Source: Bog-113 sp963752695 (lineage in GTDB: Bacteria; Acidobacteriota; Terriglobia; Bryobacterales; Bryobacteraceae). From it: a DNA stretch of 64,000 nucleotides. Below are positions 1 to 7,223 of the stretch, one piece after another; the first letter of the stretch is position 1; each line of letters opens with the position of its first letter. The position numbers were made by a program, and so were the translations under genes. The notes beneath the pieces are model-generated. The model was given only the letters and a program-made list of their open reading frames with translations, made no database searches and was not told where the DNA came from. The DNA lies in the NCBI GenBank assembly GCA_963752695.1, contig CAVVZB010000002.1, positions 1,488,001 to 1,552,000 on the forward strand, given 5' to 3'.

Positions 1-436
1 TGACCGTCATGAACCCGAACGAGATGGCGGCCAGTGCGCGCGAGGGCTCACCGAACCGCAGCTTGAGATAGCCCGGCACCGAATGCGTCTTCGAGATGTA
101 GTAGAAGGGCATCATCACGATGCCCAGGAACAGCATCGCGGGGATCGCGCCGATCCAATACCAGTGCGTGGCCAGAATGCCGTACTGATAAGCCGCGCCA
201 GCCCATCCCATCAATTCGAGCGAGCCCAGGTTGGCGGCGAGAAAGCTCAGACCGGCAATCCACGCGGTCATGTCGCGTCCAGCCAGGAAGAAATCTTCGC
301 CGGTCTTCATGAAGCGACGCAGATACAGGCCGATGCCGATAACCATCACGAAGTAGACCGCGATGATGACGATATCTACTGCGCCGAGCGAAACCAGGCG
401 TGGCGCTGCGGCGAATGCGAAGAAGGAAGCGAGCAC
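1..436 (-). CDS. SSS-family sodium/solute symporter, N-terminal part (runs off left edge)
   Basis: The first 145 residues of a sodium:solute symporter can be read; the rest lies outside the window. After a short leader comes a membrane segment (DIVIIAVYFVMVIGIGLYL), then the family landmark EDFFLAGRDMTAW and a segment with SFLAANLGSLELMGWAGA, the region that in SGLT-type carriers forms TM1 and the start of TM2. The family couples sodium entry to uptake of sugars, amino acids or other small solutes; the substrate cannot be told. The proposed GTG start at 434-436 shares one base with the stop of the upstream VOC gene (TAGTG), so it is probably translated by coupling. It is the last visible gene of an overlapping operon that holds a second SSS carrier. 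Confidence 0.85.
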   Translation of the reverse strand, partial: MLASFFAFAAAPRLVSLGAVDIVIIAVYFVMVIGIGLYLRRFMKTGEDFFLAGRDMTAWIAGLSFLAANLGSLELMGWAGAAYQYGILATHWYWIGAIPAMLFLGIVMMPFYYISKTHSVPGYLKLRFGEPSRALAAISFGFMTV

Positions 437-786
437 TATTTACGCACCTCGCTCATGAGGGACACCATCCGATTCTCCGGATCGCGAACAAAAGCGAGCC
501 ATAGCTCGTGGTCGGGCATTTTAGCAATCATATGCGGCTCTTTCCCCGGCGTGGCGCCTTTGGCCAAAACATCCCGCCAGGCCGAGTTGATGTCATCGAC
601 GCGATAGTACAGGACACAATCCTGGTGCTCCCCTTCAGCCGCACTAAGCATGAGACGCACCCCGCCCAGGTCGAAAAACGCGAGGTTCGGGACCTCGAAC
701 AGCAGCGGAAGGCCGAGTATATCGCGGTGGAAGGCGACTGCATCAGGCAGATCTTTGACGGCTAGCGCCACTTGGCCGAGCTTCAC
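436..786 (-). CDS. VOC (glyoxalase/dioxygenase fold) protein
   Basis: A 116-residue single-module VOC protein: it opens with QVALAVKDLPDAVAFHRDIL, the usual first beta-alpha-beta unit, and ends with DPENRMVSLMSEV, where the last glutamate is the usual metal ligand. The first ligand position holds Gln rather than His, so the metal site may be altered. VOC proteins do lactoylglutathione, epimerase, dioxygenase or binding jobs; no specific reaction can be assigned. The GTG start at 784-786 overlaps the stop of the upstream symporter gene (GTGA) and is preferred to longer readings that run into that gene. It sits between two SSS symporters and may act on the carried solute, which is an inference from position. 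Confidence 0.8.
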   Translation of the reverse strand: MKLGQVALAVKDLPDAVAFHRDILGLPLLFEVPNLAFFDLGGVRLMLSAAEGEHQDCVLYYRVDDINSAWRDVLAKGATPGKEPHMIAKMPDHELWLAFVRDPENRMVSLMSEVRK

Positions 787-2480
787 GAGGTTTCTCCTTT
801 TAGAGTTGGCTGCTTGCCGAACGCGGTGATCAACAGCGCGGTCGCGATCACCACGACCGCACCGATGACGTTGTACCACAGGAACGAAATTCGGGTAAAG
901 CGCGCCGTACACAAGATTGCCGTCTCGCCCGCCAGCATGCCCCAGAAGGCGCCGTCGCCCCCCACGCGCTTGAAGAAGAACGCCAGAGTGAAGACTCCGA
1001 GTAGCGTGCCATAGAACAGAGAGCCTATCATGTTCACTGCCTCGATTAGCGAACCCAGCGCTCGGGCATACTGCGCAAACGCTACCGCGTACAGCCCCCA
1101 GAAGGCCGTGGCTATGCGGGAAATCAGCAGATAATGGCGATCCGAAGCATCCTTGCGGATGTGGCGCTTATAAATATCGATCACTGTGACTGACGCGAGC
1201 GAGTTCACTTCCCCGGAGCTCGACGACATTGCCGCCGAGAAGATAACCGCAATGATCAGTCCCACCACGCCGGCCGGAAGATAGCGCGTGACGAATGAGA
1301 GAAAGACGTAGTTCGTGTCGTTGTAAGCGCTTTCGTGGGCATGGTTCTGGAACATTCCGATGGCTTGGCCGCGGGCAGTCAGCAATTCCTGTTGCGCGTT
1401 TTGGAAATGCTGTTTCTCGCGATTGAGAGCAGTCCAGTCACTCGCGCGGCGCGCATCCACCAGAGCATAAGCTGCGGCTTTGCGGTCTTCGAACGCGCGG
1501 TGGAAGCGGTCGGAAGCAGCCGGGTAATGTTCGTCCTGCTGAGCGGCAGCCATCGCCGTGCGCTCAAAGAGCATAGGTGGTTGCACGAAAAGATAGAACA
1601 CGAAGACCATGGCGCCCACAAACAGAATGAAGAACTGCATGGGCACCTTTGCGAGCGCATTGAAAAGCAGCCCGAGCTTGCTCTGAGAGATGCTCTTCCC
1701 AGTGAGATAACGCTGCACCTGGCTTTGATCGCACCCGAAATAAGCGAGCGACAAGAAGGCGCCTCCGATCAGCCCGCTCCACAGCGTGTAGCGATTGTTG
1801 AGGTCCAAATGCGTGTCCACGGTATTGAGCTTGCCGACCGCGCCGCTCAGGTAGACCGCGTCCAAGAAGGAGATGCCGGGCGGCAGCAAGGAAACGATCA
1901 TGGCCAGCGACAGCACCAGGCCGCACAAGATGATGCCCATCTGAAGCACATCGGTCCAGGTCACGGCCGGGATGCCGCCCGCGACCGTATACAGGATGAT
2001 CACAACTCCGATCAGCAGCGTAGTCGCCCGATCGTTCCAACCGAAGATAACGGAGAGCACGATAGCCGGAGCGTAAATCGAGAAGCCGATACTGAGCCCG
2101 CGTTGTACCAGGAAAACGATGCTTCCCAAGGCCCGTGTCTTCGCGTCGAAGCGGCGTTCCAGATATTCGTAGGCGGTGAACACGCCCGCTCGATGAAAAA
2201 TCGGGACGGCGGTGGCCGCCAGAATCACCATCGCGATCGGCAGCCCGAAGTAAAACTGAACGAAGCGCATGCCATCGACATAGGCTTGTCCAGTGGTCGA
2301 GATAAACGTGACGGCGCTAGCCTGCGTCGCCATGATCGATAACCCCATGGCGTACCAGGGCATGGTCTTTCCAGCTAAAAGATACTGGTCGACCGTGCGG
2401 GTTCCGCGGCCTTTATAAAGTCCGAACCCGACGATGCCCGAGATCGTCAGGACCAGAACGAGCCAATCGAGCGGACTCAT
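783..2480 (-). CDS. SSS-family sodium/solute symporter
   Basis: A complete 565-residue carrier of the SSS family. Early landmarks are DQYLLAGKTMPWYAMGLSIM (about residues 32-51) and the TM segments after it; about 13 hydrophobic segments can be counted, as in SGLT-type carriers. Between about residues 305 and 375 there is a long polar stretch rich in Gln, Ala, Arg and Asp (for example FEDRKAAAYALVDARRASDW), longer than the usual loop. Substrate is unknown; the sequence looks closest to the sugar/solute branch, but that is a weak guess. The ATG start overlaps the stop of a tiny membrane-protein gene (ATGA) and its stop overlaps the VOC start, so the five genes from 3420 to 1 form one tight operon. 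Confidence 0.92.
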   Translation of the reverse strand: MSPLDWLVLVLTISGIVGFGLYKGRGTRTVDQYLLAGKTMPWYAMGLSIMATQASAVTFISTTGQAYVDGMRFVQFYFGLPIAMVILAATAVPIFHRAGVFTAYEYLERRFDAKTRALGSIVFLVQRGLSIGFSIYAPAIVLSVIFGWNDRATTLLIGVVIILYTVAGGIPAVTWTDVLQMGIILCGLVLSLAMIVSLLPPGISFLDAVYLSGAVGKLNTVDTHLDLNNRYTLWSGLIGGAFLSLAYFGCDQSQVQRYLTGKSISQSKLGLLFNALAKVPMQFFILFVGAMVFVFYLFVQPPMLFERTAMAAAQQDEHYPAASDRFHRAFEDRKAAAYALVDARRASDWTALNREKQHFQNAQQELLTARGQAIGMFQNHAHESAYNDTNYVFLSFVTRYLPAGVVGLIIAVIFSAAMSSSSGEVNSLASVTVIDIYKRHIRKDASDRHYLLISRIATAFWGLYAVAFAQYARALGSLIEAVNMIGSLFYGTLLGVFTLAFFFKRVGGDGAFWGMLAGETAILCTARFTRISFLWYNVIGAVVVIATALLITAFGKQPTLKGETS

Positions 2481-2608
2481 GAGAAAAACCGCTCGAATGC
2501 GTAAAGGGCCAGGATCACGCAGGCCAGGACCGCGAGCACAAAGGTGTAAACGCGGCCCCAGGAGCCCAGAAACGGCGGCGGGCCATCACCCGGATCTGTA
2601 TGCGGCAT
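2477..2608 (-). CDS. tiny single-span membrane protein, possible symporter small subunit
   Basis: A 43-residue reading frame on the minus strand: a proline-rich head (MPHTDPGDGPPPFLG), then one hydrophobic span of about 20 residues (VYTFVLAVLACVILALYAF) and a short basic/aromatic tail ERFFS. It is linked on both sides by overlaps: its ATG shares a base with the stop of the PhzF-like gene (TGATG) and its TGA overlaps the symporter ATG (ATGA). Such placing in an operon, with coupled starts, argues that it is real. Small one- or two-span partners are known for some SSS carriers, so a role as an accessory subunit is a reasonable inference; no domain was recognised. Confidence 0.65.
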   Translation of the reverse strand: MPHTDPGDGPPPFLGSWGRVYTFVLAVLACVILALYAFERFFS

Positions 2609-3420
2609 CAGACGGAGAGTTCGCCCACGAACACGGTCACGGCTTGGCCGCCGATTACGACCCTATCGCCTTCTAAGCGCAGACGCAGGAAGCCGCCGCG
2701 TGGGGAAGCCTGAAACGCCCGCAGCTCGGTCTTTCCCAATTTCGCGGCCCAATACGGAGCGAGCGCACAATGGGCCGAGCCGGTCACCGGATCTTCGTCG
2801 ATGCCCGAGCCTGGCGCGAAGAAGCGCGAGACGCAATCGTATTTCTCGGAACGGCTGGTGACGATCACGCCCCGCACCGGAAGCTCACGCAGGAGCGCAT
2901 GGTTAGGAGCTAAAGCGCGCAGCGCCTCCTCGGACTCCAGTTCCACCAAGTAATCGAATTGATTGCGGCCTACATGAACCGGGGCTGCGACTCCCAGAGC
3001 TTCCAGGAGACGCCCTGGAGGTTCGGCAGCCACCTCCGGCTTGATTGGGAAATTCAGTTCTATCCAATCCGCACTGCGCTCAGCGGTCAGCAACCCACTC
3101 CTGGTTTGAAAGCGGGCTTGCTCGCCAGGGCTCAGACGGCCGCACTCCCAGAGAAAGTGCGCGCTTGCCAGCGTTGCGTGGCCGCACAGATCCACTTCCA
3201 CCATCGGGGTGAACCAACGCAACGAGAAGCTTCGATCCTGTTTTTGATCCTGTTCGACAAGAAACGCGGTTTCGGCCAGGTTCATCTCTGCCGCGACTTT
3301 CTGCATCCAGGCTTCGTCGCATGGCGCATCCAGGATGCACACCGCAGCGGGGTTCCCCGCAAACGGAACATCGGTGAAGGCGTCAACCTGGGCGATCGGC
3401 AATCCACGCGGGCGCGGCAT
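2608..3420 (-). CDS. PhzF-family isomerase-like protein
   Basis: A 270-residue PhzF-like protein with the diaminopimelate-epimerase-type fold. Visible hallmarks are QVDAFTDVPFAGNPAAVCIL at residues 11-30, the catalytic-type glutamate in NLAETAFLV (Glu50, matching Glu45 of phenazine PhzF) and DEDPVTGSAHCALAPYW near residue 205. Family members isomerise or epimerise small metabolites in the cytosol; most are not involved in phenazine synthesis, and there are no phenazine genes here. It is the first gene of the overlapping operon with two SSS carriers and a VOC protein, which hints at uptake and conversion of one small metabolite. The start at 3420 fits the family N-terminus. Confidence 0.9.
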   Translation of the reverse strand: MPRPRGLPIAQVDAFTDVPFAGNPAAVCILDAPCDEAWMQKVAAEMNLAETAFLVEQDQKQDRSFSLRWFTPMVEVDLCGHATLASAHFLWECGRLSPGEQARFQTRSGLLTAERSADWIELNFPIKPEVAAEPPGRLLEALGVAAPVHVGRNQFDYLVELESEEALRALAPNHALLRELPVRGVIVTSRSEKYDCVSRFFAPGSGIDEDPVTGSAHCALAPYWAAKLGKTELRAFQASPRGGFLRLRLEGDRVVIGGQAVTVFVGELSV

Positions 3421-3464
3421 ACACCCGATTGTACATTCGACCGTTTGCCGCGTTGCGCCGGAAA

Positions 3465-3776
3465 CTAGTGCTGGAAGATGGGACGGAAGCCGCGCAAACT
3501 GGGGTTTTCTACCTTCTCCAGCTGCGGTATCGGAGGAGGAGCGCCCGTCACGCGATGGTATTCGGCAAGAAGCTCGAATTCATCGAAATCGATGAGGCGG
3601 GAATACTGCCGGATGTAGCTCGTCGCGTAGACTCCGCCCGGAAGCTTGGCGAAGTCGCCGCCTTCGATCGCCTCCAGGTTGCGAACCGTGATTTTGGTTC
3701 GACTCGATATCTCCGGCAGCGTAATCCCTGCCTTCTGGCGGGCGGCCTGGGCCAACATGGAGATTGCATTTGTCAT
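3465..3776 (-). CDS. RodZ-like helix-turn-helix protein
   Basis: A 103-residue protein whose first 75 residues form an HTH_25/RodZ-type helix-turn-helix: AARQKAGITLPEISSRTKI, then VRNLEAIEGGDFAKLPGGVY and SYIRQYSRLIDFD. RodZ N-terminal domains bind MreB rather than DNA, but here the membrane span and periplasmic part of RodZ are absent, so the role is open: small cytosolic adaptor or DNA-binding regulator. The short tail PPPIPQLEKVENPSLRGFR is polar. It lies 44 bases before the PhzF-like gene on the same strand and diverges from pyrD. Start at 3776 or the internal ATG at 3758 are both possible. Confidence 0.75.
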   Translation of the reverse strand: MTNAISMLAQAARQKAGITLPEISSRTKITVRNLEAIEGGDFAKLPGGVYATSYIRQYSRLIDFDEFELLAEYHRVTGAPPPIPQLEKVENPSLRGFRPIFQH

Positions 3777-3912
3777 CGGGTACGGGTCCTTTACGCTGCT
3801 GTACCTAAAAAGTCAATCGTCGATGCAGAAATTGGGTGACGTTCAAAACATCGTATCACGCCTCTTATTCGCTCATAATGTTTCCTGGAGTGTTGTTTCG
3901 TCTCAGATAATT
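3777..3912. promoter_or_regulatory. divergent intergenic region between HTH gene and pyrD
   Basis: This 136-base gap must carry the start signals for two diverging genes. A CATAAT hexamer at 3874-3879 could be a -10 box for pyrD, but no convincing -35 is placed at the right distance. A short inverted repeat GGTAC/GTACC is seen near 3780-3812. Nothing here is strong enough to define a promoter. Confidence 0.3.
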
Positions 3913-4827
3913 GTGGCTGTCGATCTCAAGATTTCGCTTTGCGGGATAGAACTGGCTACCCCAGTCATCGCGGCCTCGGGCACTTTCGGGTATGGGATTG
4001 AGTTTGAGAAGATCCTGGATTTACGGAAAGTCGGCGCGATTATCGTAAAAGGATTGTCGCGCGAGCCGATTGCCGGGAACGCCGCGCCTCGTCTTTATGA
4101 GAGCGCCGAAGGCATGATCAACTCGATCGGTCTGCAAAACGTGGGCGTCCGAGCGTTTGTGCGGGATAAGCTTCCCACACTGCTGCGGATCGGCACGCCG
4201 GTGTTCGCTAACGTCTTCGGCTACTCAGTGGAAGATTATTGCGAAGTGGTGAGGATTTTGAACGACGCGCCGGGTTTGGCGGCGTACGAACTGAATGTCT
4301 CCTGCCCCAACACAAAGTGCGGCGGGATGTTCTTCGCCACTGATCCCGGAATGTTGGCAAGCGTCGTGGAACCGGTGAAGAAGCTGGCCACCCGCCCGGT
4401 CATGGTAAAGCTCTCGCCCAATGTGGCGGCGATCGAACCACTAGCCATCGCAGCGGAGCAGGCCGGCGCGGACGCGCTCTCTCTAGTTAACACGTTGGTG
4501 TCCCTTGCCATCGATGCTCGCGAGCGAAGGCCAAGGATCGGAAACGGGATGGGCGGACTTTCGGGACCGGCAATCAAGCCGATCGCCCTCCGCATGGTGT
4601 GGCAGGCGGCGCGTTCGGTGTCCATTCCGGTGGTGGGAATGGGCGGCATCGGAAGCGGGGAGGATGCGGCGGAGTTTATGATCGCTGGCGCTACCGCCGT
4701 GCAGGTCGGAACCGCTTCGTTCTGGGACCCGCGCTCCACAGTTCGCATTGGCCAAGAACTCCGCCGGTTCTGCCAGGACAACGGCATTGCCCGGGTGCGC
4801 GACCTGACCGGCACCTTGCAGTTGTAA
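3913..4827 (+). CDS. pyrD: dihydroorotate dehydrogenase, class 1B-like catalytic subunit
   Basis: A 304-residue FMN enzyme of pyrimidine synthesis that oxidises dihydroorotate to orotate. From the proposed GTG start the N-terminus is LKISLCGIELATPVIAASGT, matching class 1 enzymes; the catalytic base is the cysteine in NVSCPNTKCGG near residue 131, as in class 1B rather than the serine of class 2. Later parts PVMVKLSPNV, LVNTLV and GMGGIGSGEDAAEFMIAGAT bind FMN. Class 1B normally works with the iron-sulphur/FAD subunit PyrK, which is not in this window. A longer frame opens at 3646 but would run through the divergent HTH gene, so 3913 is chosen; the ribosome site is poor. Confidence 0.93.
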   Translation: MAVDLKISLCGIELATPVIAASGTFGYGIEFEKILDLRKVGAIIVKGLSREPIAGNAAPRLYESAEGMINSIGLQNVGVRAFVRDKLPTLLRIGTPVFANVFGYSVEDYCEVVRILNDAPGLAAYELNVSCPNTKCGGMFFATDPGMLASVVEPVKKLATRPVMVKLSPNVAAIEPLAIAAEQAGADALSLVNTLVSLAIDARERRPRIGNGMGGLSGPAIKPIALRMVWQAARSVSIPVVGMGGIGSGEDAAEFMIAGATAVQVGTASFWDPRSTVRIGQELRRFCQDNGIARVRDLTGTLQL

Positions 4828-4883
4828 GTCGCTATAATTTCTCCCAATGGAACGGACCACCCACTTATCTTGAAGGTCATCCG

Positions 4884-7223
4884 GTGAAGCGGCGCCTGCT
4901 GCAAGCGTTTGGGTCCATTCTTGTATTGCTCCTCGCGTTCGGGATTGCCGCGCCTTTTCTGCGCGCGGACCGCTACCGGACGCGGATGGAAGACTCTCTG
5001 TCATCCGCACTCGGCCGCAAGGTTGAAATTGGAGATGTCCGGCTGGATTTGTTTACCGGCCCGGGCTTCAGCGCTTCGAACGTCACGATTGCGGATACGG
5101 CAGGTGGGTCGGAGCCGTTTCTCTACGTGGGCGAGTTGCGGGCCGTGCCGCGCCTATTTTCGCTCTGGACAGGAACGCTCGCGTTCTCCTCTCTCACCCT
5201 GGAAGACGCGCATGTGAACCTGCGGCGTTCTCTTGAGCAGAACGGAGCGCCTACCTGGAACTTCGAACCGCTGCTGCGGCCCCGCCTGCTTGAAACCTTC
5301 CCGACCATTCGCCTGCGCGGCGCTCGAATCAACTTCAAGATGGGCAACGTGAAGAATCTGTTCTACCTGCTGAATGCCGATCTGGACATCTCTCCGCGGG
5401 CGAGCGACGGCAGCGAATGGGAGCTCCGTTTCAGTGGGGAGCCGGCGCGGACCGACCGGCCCGCACGTGGATTCGGCGCGCTGGCGGCAACTGGCCGTTG
5501 GAAACAATCGCTTGGCGGCAAGGGCGTTCTGGAGGCCGACGCTAAGTTGGATCGCAGTGAGATTGGCGATATGGTGGCGCTGGTCAACGGGCGTGATGCC
5601 GGGGTGCACGGGCTTATTTCCGGGCAGGTGCATGTCGCCGGACCCGTCAACGCCGTGGGCATCGAGGGAGAAGTCCGCATCTCCGAGTTGCACGGCTGGG
5701 ATCAGAGCCCGCCCCCTGGCGGCGTGTTCCTGTTCCGCGTCTCGGGCATGGCCGACACTGCTGCCCAGCATCTGGAACTGTTTGCCGAACCGCGCGGCGC
5801 GCAGAGTTCGGTGAAAGCCCATCTGACTTCCGATGGCTTCCTACAGCGGCCGGTTTGGACCTTCGATCTGCATTCCGATGCGCTTCCGGTAGAACCGCTG
5901 CCCGGGCTTTTTCGAAACTTTGGCGCGTCCATCCCGAACGAATTGCGTCTCTCGGGTTCCATGCAAGGCGACCTGCATTACACTGCGGCGCAGGGATGGA
6001 CCGGAAGTGGCTCGGTTCGCGACGCGGCGCTCCAGATCCGCGACTTGCCCGTGCTGGCGTTCGACCAGGCTTCTATCGACGTAGCTGGTGTTACGGCGCG
6101 GTTGCTGCCCGTAAAGATGAGCTCCGGTACGGAGACGATCGGCACCGTTGCGGGCAATTACTCGTTTAAGGATGGCTCGTTCGAGGTCGATTTGTCGAGC
6201 ACGGGTGGTCCGTTTGCGGGATTGCTCAAGACGTTCCCCGTCACATCCGTGCCATTGCTTTCCACATTGAAGTCGGCCAACTGGAGTGGCGACTTGCGCT
6301 TCGTGCAAATGGCTTCGGCTCCCGGTCAATGGACAGGATCGGGCCAGTTGACCGATGCGGTGGTCGGCATCCCCGCGTTGGCCAGACCTTTGGAAATCGC
6401 GCGCGCATCGGTGCGCATCGATGGCGAGGCGCTGCAGCTCGACCGCATGCTGCTCCGCGCCGGCGATCTGGAAGCCACGGGCGAGTATCAATACGTTCCG
6501 CTAGCAGCGCGCCCGCACCAGTTCCGCGCTGTGCTCGGTGCGGCGAAGCTAGCCGATTTCGAGGCCCTTCTACAGCCGGTACTTCACCGGTCGTCCAACC
6601 TCTTCGATCTGGCGCTGACGTTCGGCCGGAATGCCATGCCTGACTGGTTGCGCACTCTACACGCCGACGGGTCCGTGCAGATCGGAACTTTAGAACTGAG
6701 CGGGACGGATCTGGACCGCGTGCGGACGCGCGTTCAGTGGGACGGGCCGCAGATCGTGCTGACGGATTGGCAATCTCGTCTCGGAACAGCTGGAGTTAAC
6801 GGCCGGATGAACATCGACGTGCACGACGGGGCGGCGCAGTACGCGGGTGTCGCCAAGGTCACCGGAATGGCATGGGAAGGTGGCAAGTTAAACGGGACGG
6901 TGCGTCTCCGAACGGGCGGCGCAGGCTCGCAGATCCTCGCTAACTTGAGAGTGGATGGAACGTTTCAAGGGCGCGATTTCGCGATTGAGCCCCTGGGTCC
7001 TATCGACACTCTCGCCGGAGAAGGGCAAATGTTCTGGCGCGGCGGAGCCCCGGTGTTCCGGTTCCAGGAGCTTCACCTAGTTAGCAGCGGAGAGACATGG
7101 ACCGGAAGCGGCGAGTCGCAAGGCCCTGAGGGAAATGTGGTTTTCCAGCTTCTTGGAAAAGGAAAGCAGCGCAACCTGACGGGATCGTTAACCAATCCCG
7201 CCAGGAGTTGGATCGAACGCTAG
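4884..7223 (+). CDS. AsmA-like envelope protein
   Basis: A 779-residue protein with one N-terminal membrane anchor (AFGSILVLLLAFGIAAPFL) followed by a long beta-rich part with repeats of short strands. The segment after the anchor, ALGRKVEIGDVRLDLFTGPG, is the usual AsmA-N/DUF748-type start (conversion of a membrane-adjacent helix to the first strand pair), and the C-terminal third (for example GTLELSGTDLDRVRTRVQWD) continues the beta-groove type pattern. AsmA-like proteins are thought to bridge inner and outer membranes and carry phospholipids. The GTG start at 4884 has a GAAGG ribosome site 7-8 bases upstream. It ends convergently with the M1 peptidase, sharing a CTAG. Confidence 0.82.
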   Translation: MKRRLLQAFGSILVLLLAFGIAAPFLRADRYRTRMEDSLSSALGRKVEIGDVRLDLFTGPGFSASNVTIADTAGGSEPFLYVGELRAVPRLFSLWTGTLAFSSLTLEDAHVNLRRSLEQNGAPTWNFEPLLRPRLLETFPTIRLRGARINFKMGNVKNLFYLLNADLDISPRASDGSEWELRFSGEPARTDRPARGFGALAATGRWKQSLGGKGVLEADAKLDRSEIGDMVALVNGRDAGVHGLISGQVHVAGPVNAVGIEGEVRISELHGWDQSPPPGGVFLFRVSGMADTAAQHLELFAEPRGAQSSVKAHLTSDGFLQRPVWTFDLHSDALPVEPLPGLFRNFGASIPNELRLSGSMQGDLHYTAAQGWTGSGSVRDAALQIRDLPVLAFDQASIDVAGVTARLLPVKMSSGTETIGTVAGNYSFKDGSFEVDLSSTGGPFAGLLKTFPVTSVPLLSTLKSANWSGDLRFVQMASAPGQWTGSGQLTDAVVGIPALARPLEIARASVRIDGEALQLDRMLLRAGDLEATGEYQYVPLAARPHQFRAVLGAAKLADFEALLQPVLHRSSNLFDLALTFGRNAMPDWLRTLHADGSVQIGTLELSGTDLDRVRTRVQWDGPQIVLTDWQSRLGTAGVNGRMNIDVHDGAAQYAGVAKVTGMAWEGGKLNGTVRLRTGGAGSQILANLRVDGTFQGRDFAIEPLGPIDTLAGEGQMFWRGGAPVFRFQELHLVSSGETWTGSGESQGPEGNVVFQLLGKGKQRNLTGSLTNPARSWIER

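Noticed and set aside
1335..2342. 335-codon plus-strand frame opposite the SSS symporter
   Set aside because: It is antisense to a recognised membrane protein and has the low-complexity His/Gln/Arg bias of antisense frames in high-GC DNA.
3646..3912. N-terminal extension of PyrD by 89 residues
   Set aside because: It would lie opposite the HTH gene and its sequence does not look like any part of PyrD; the GTG at 3913 gives the normal family N-terminus.
4833..4838. TATAAT between pyrD and the AsmA-like gene as a promoter
   Set aside because: No -35 box is found at 16-18 bases, so it is most likely chance.
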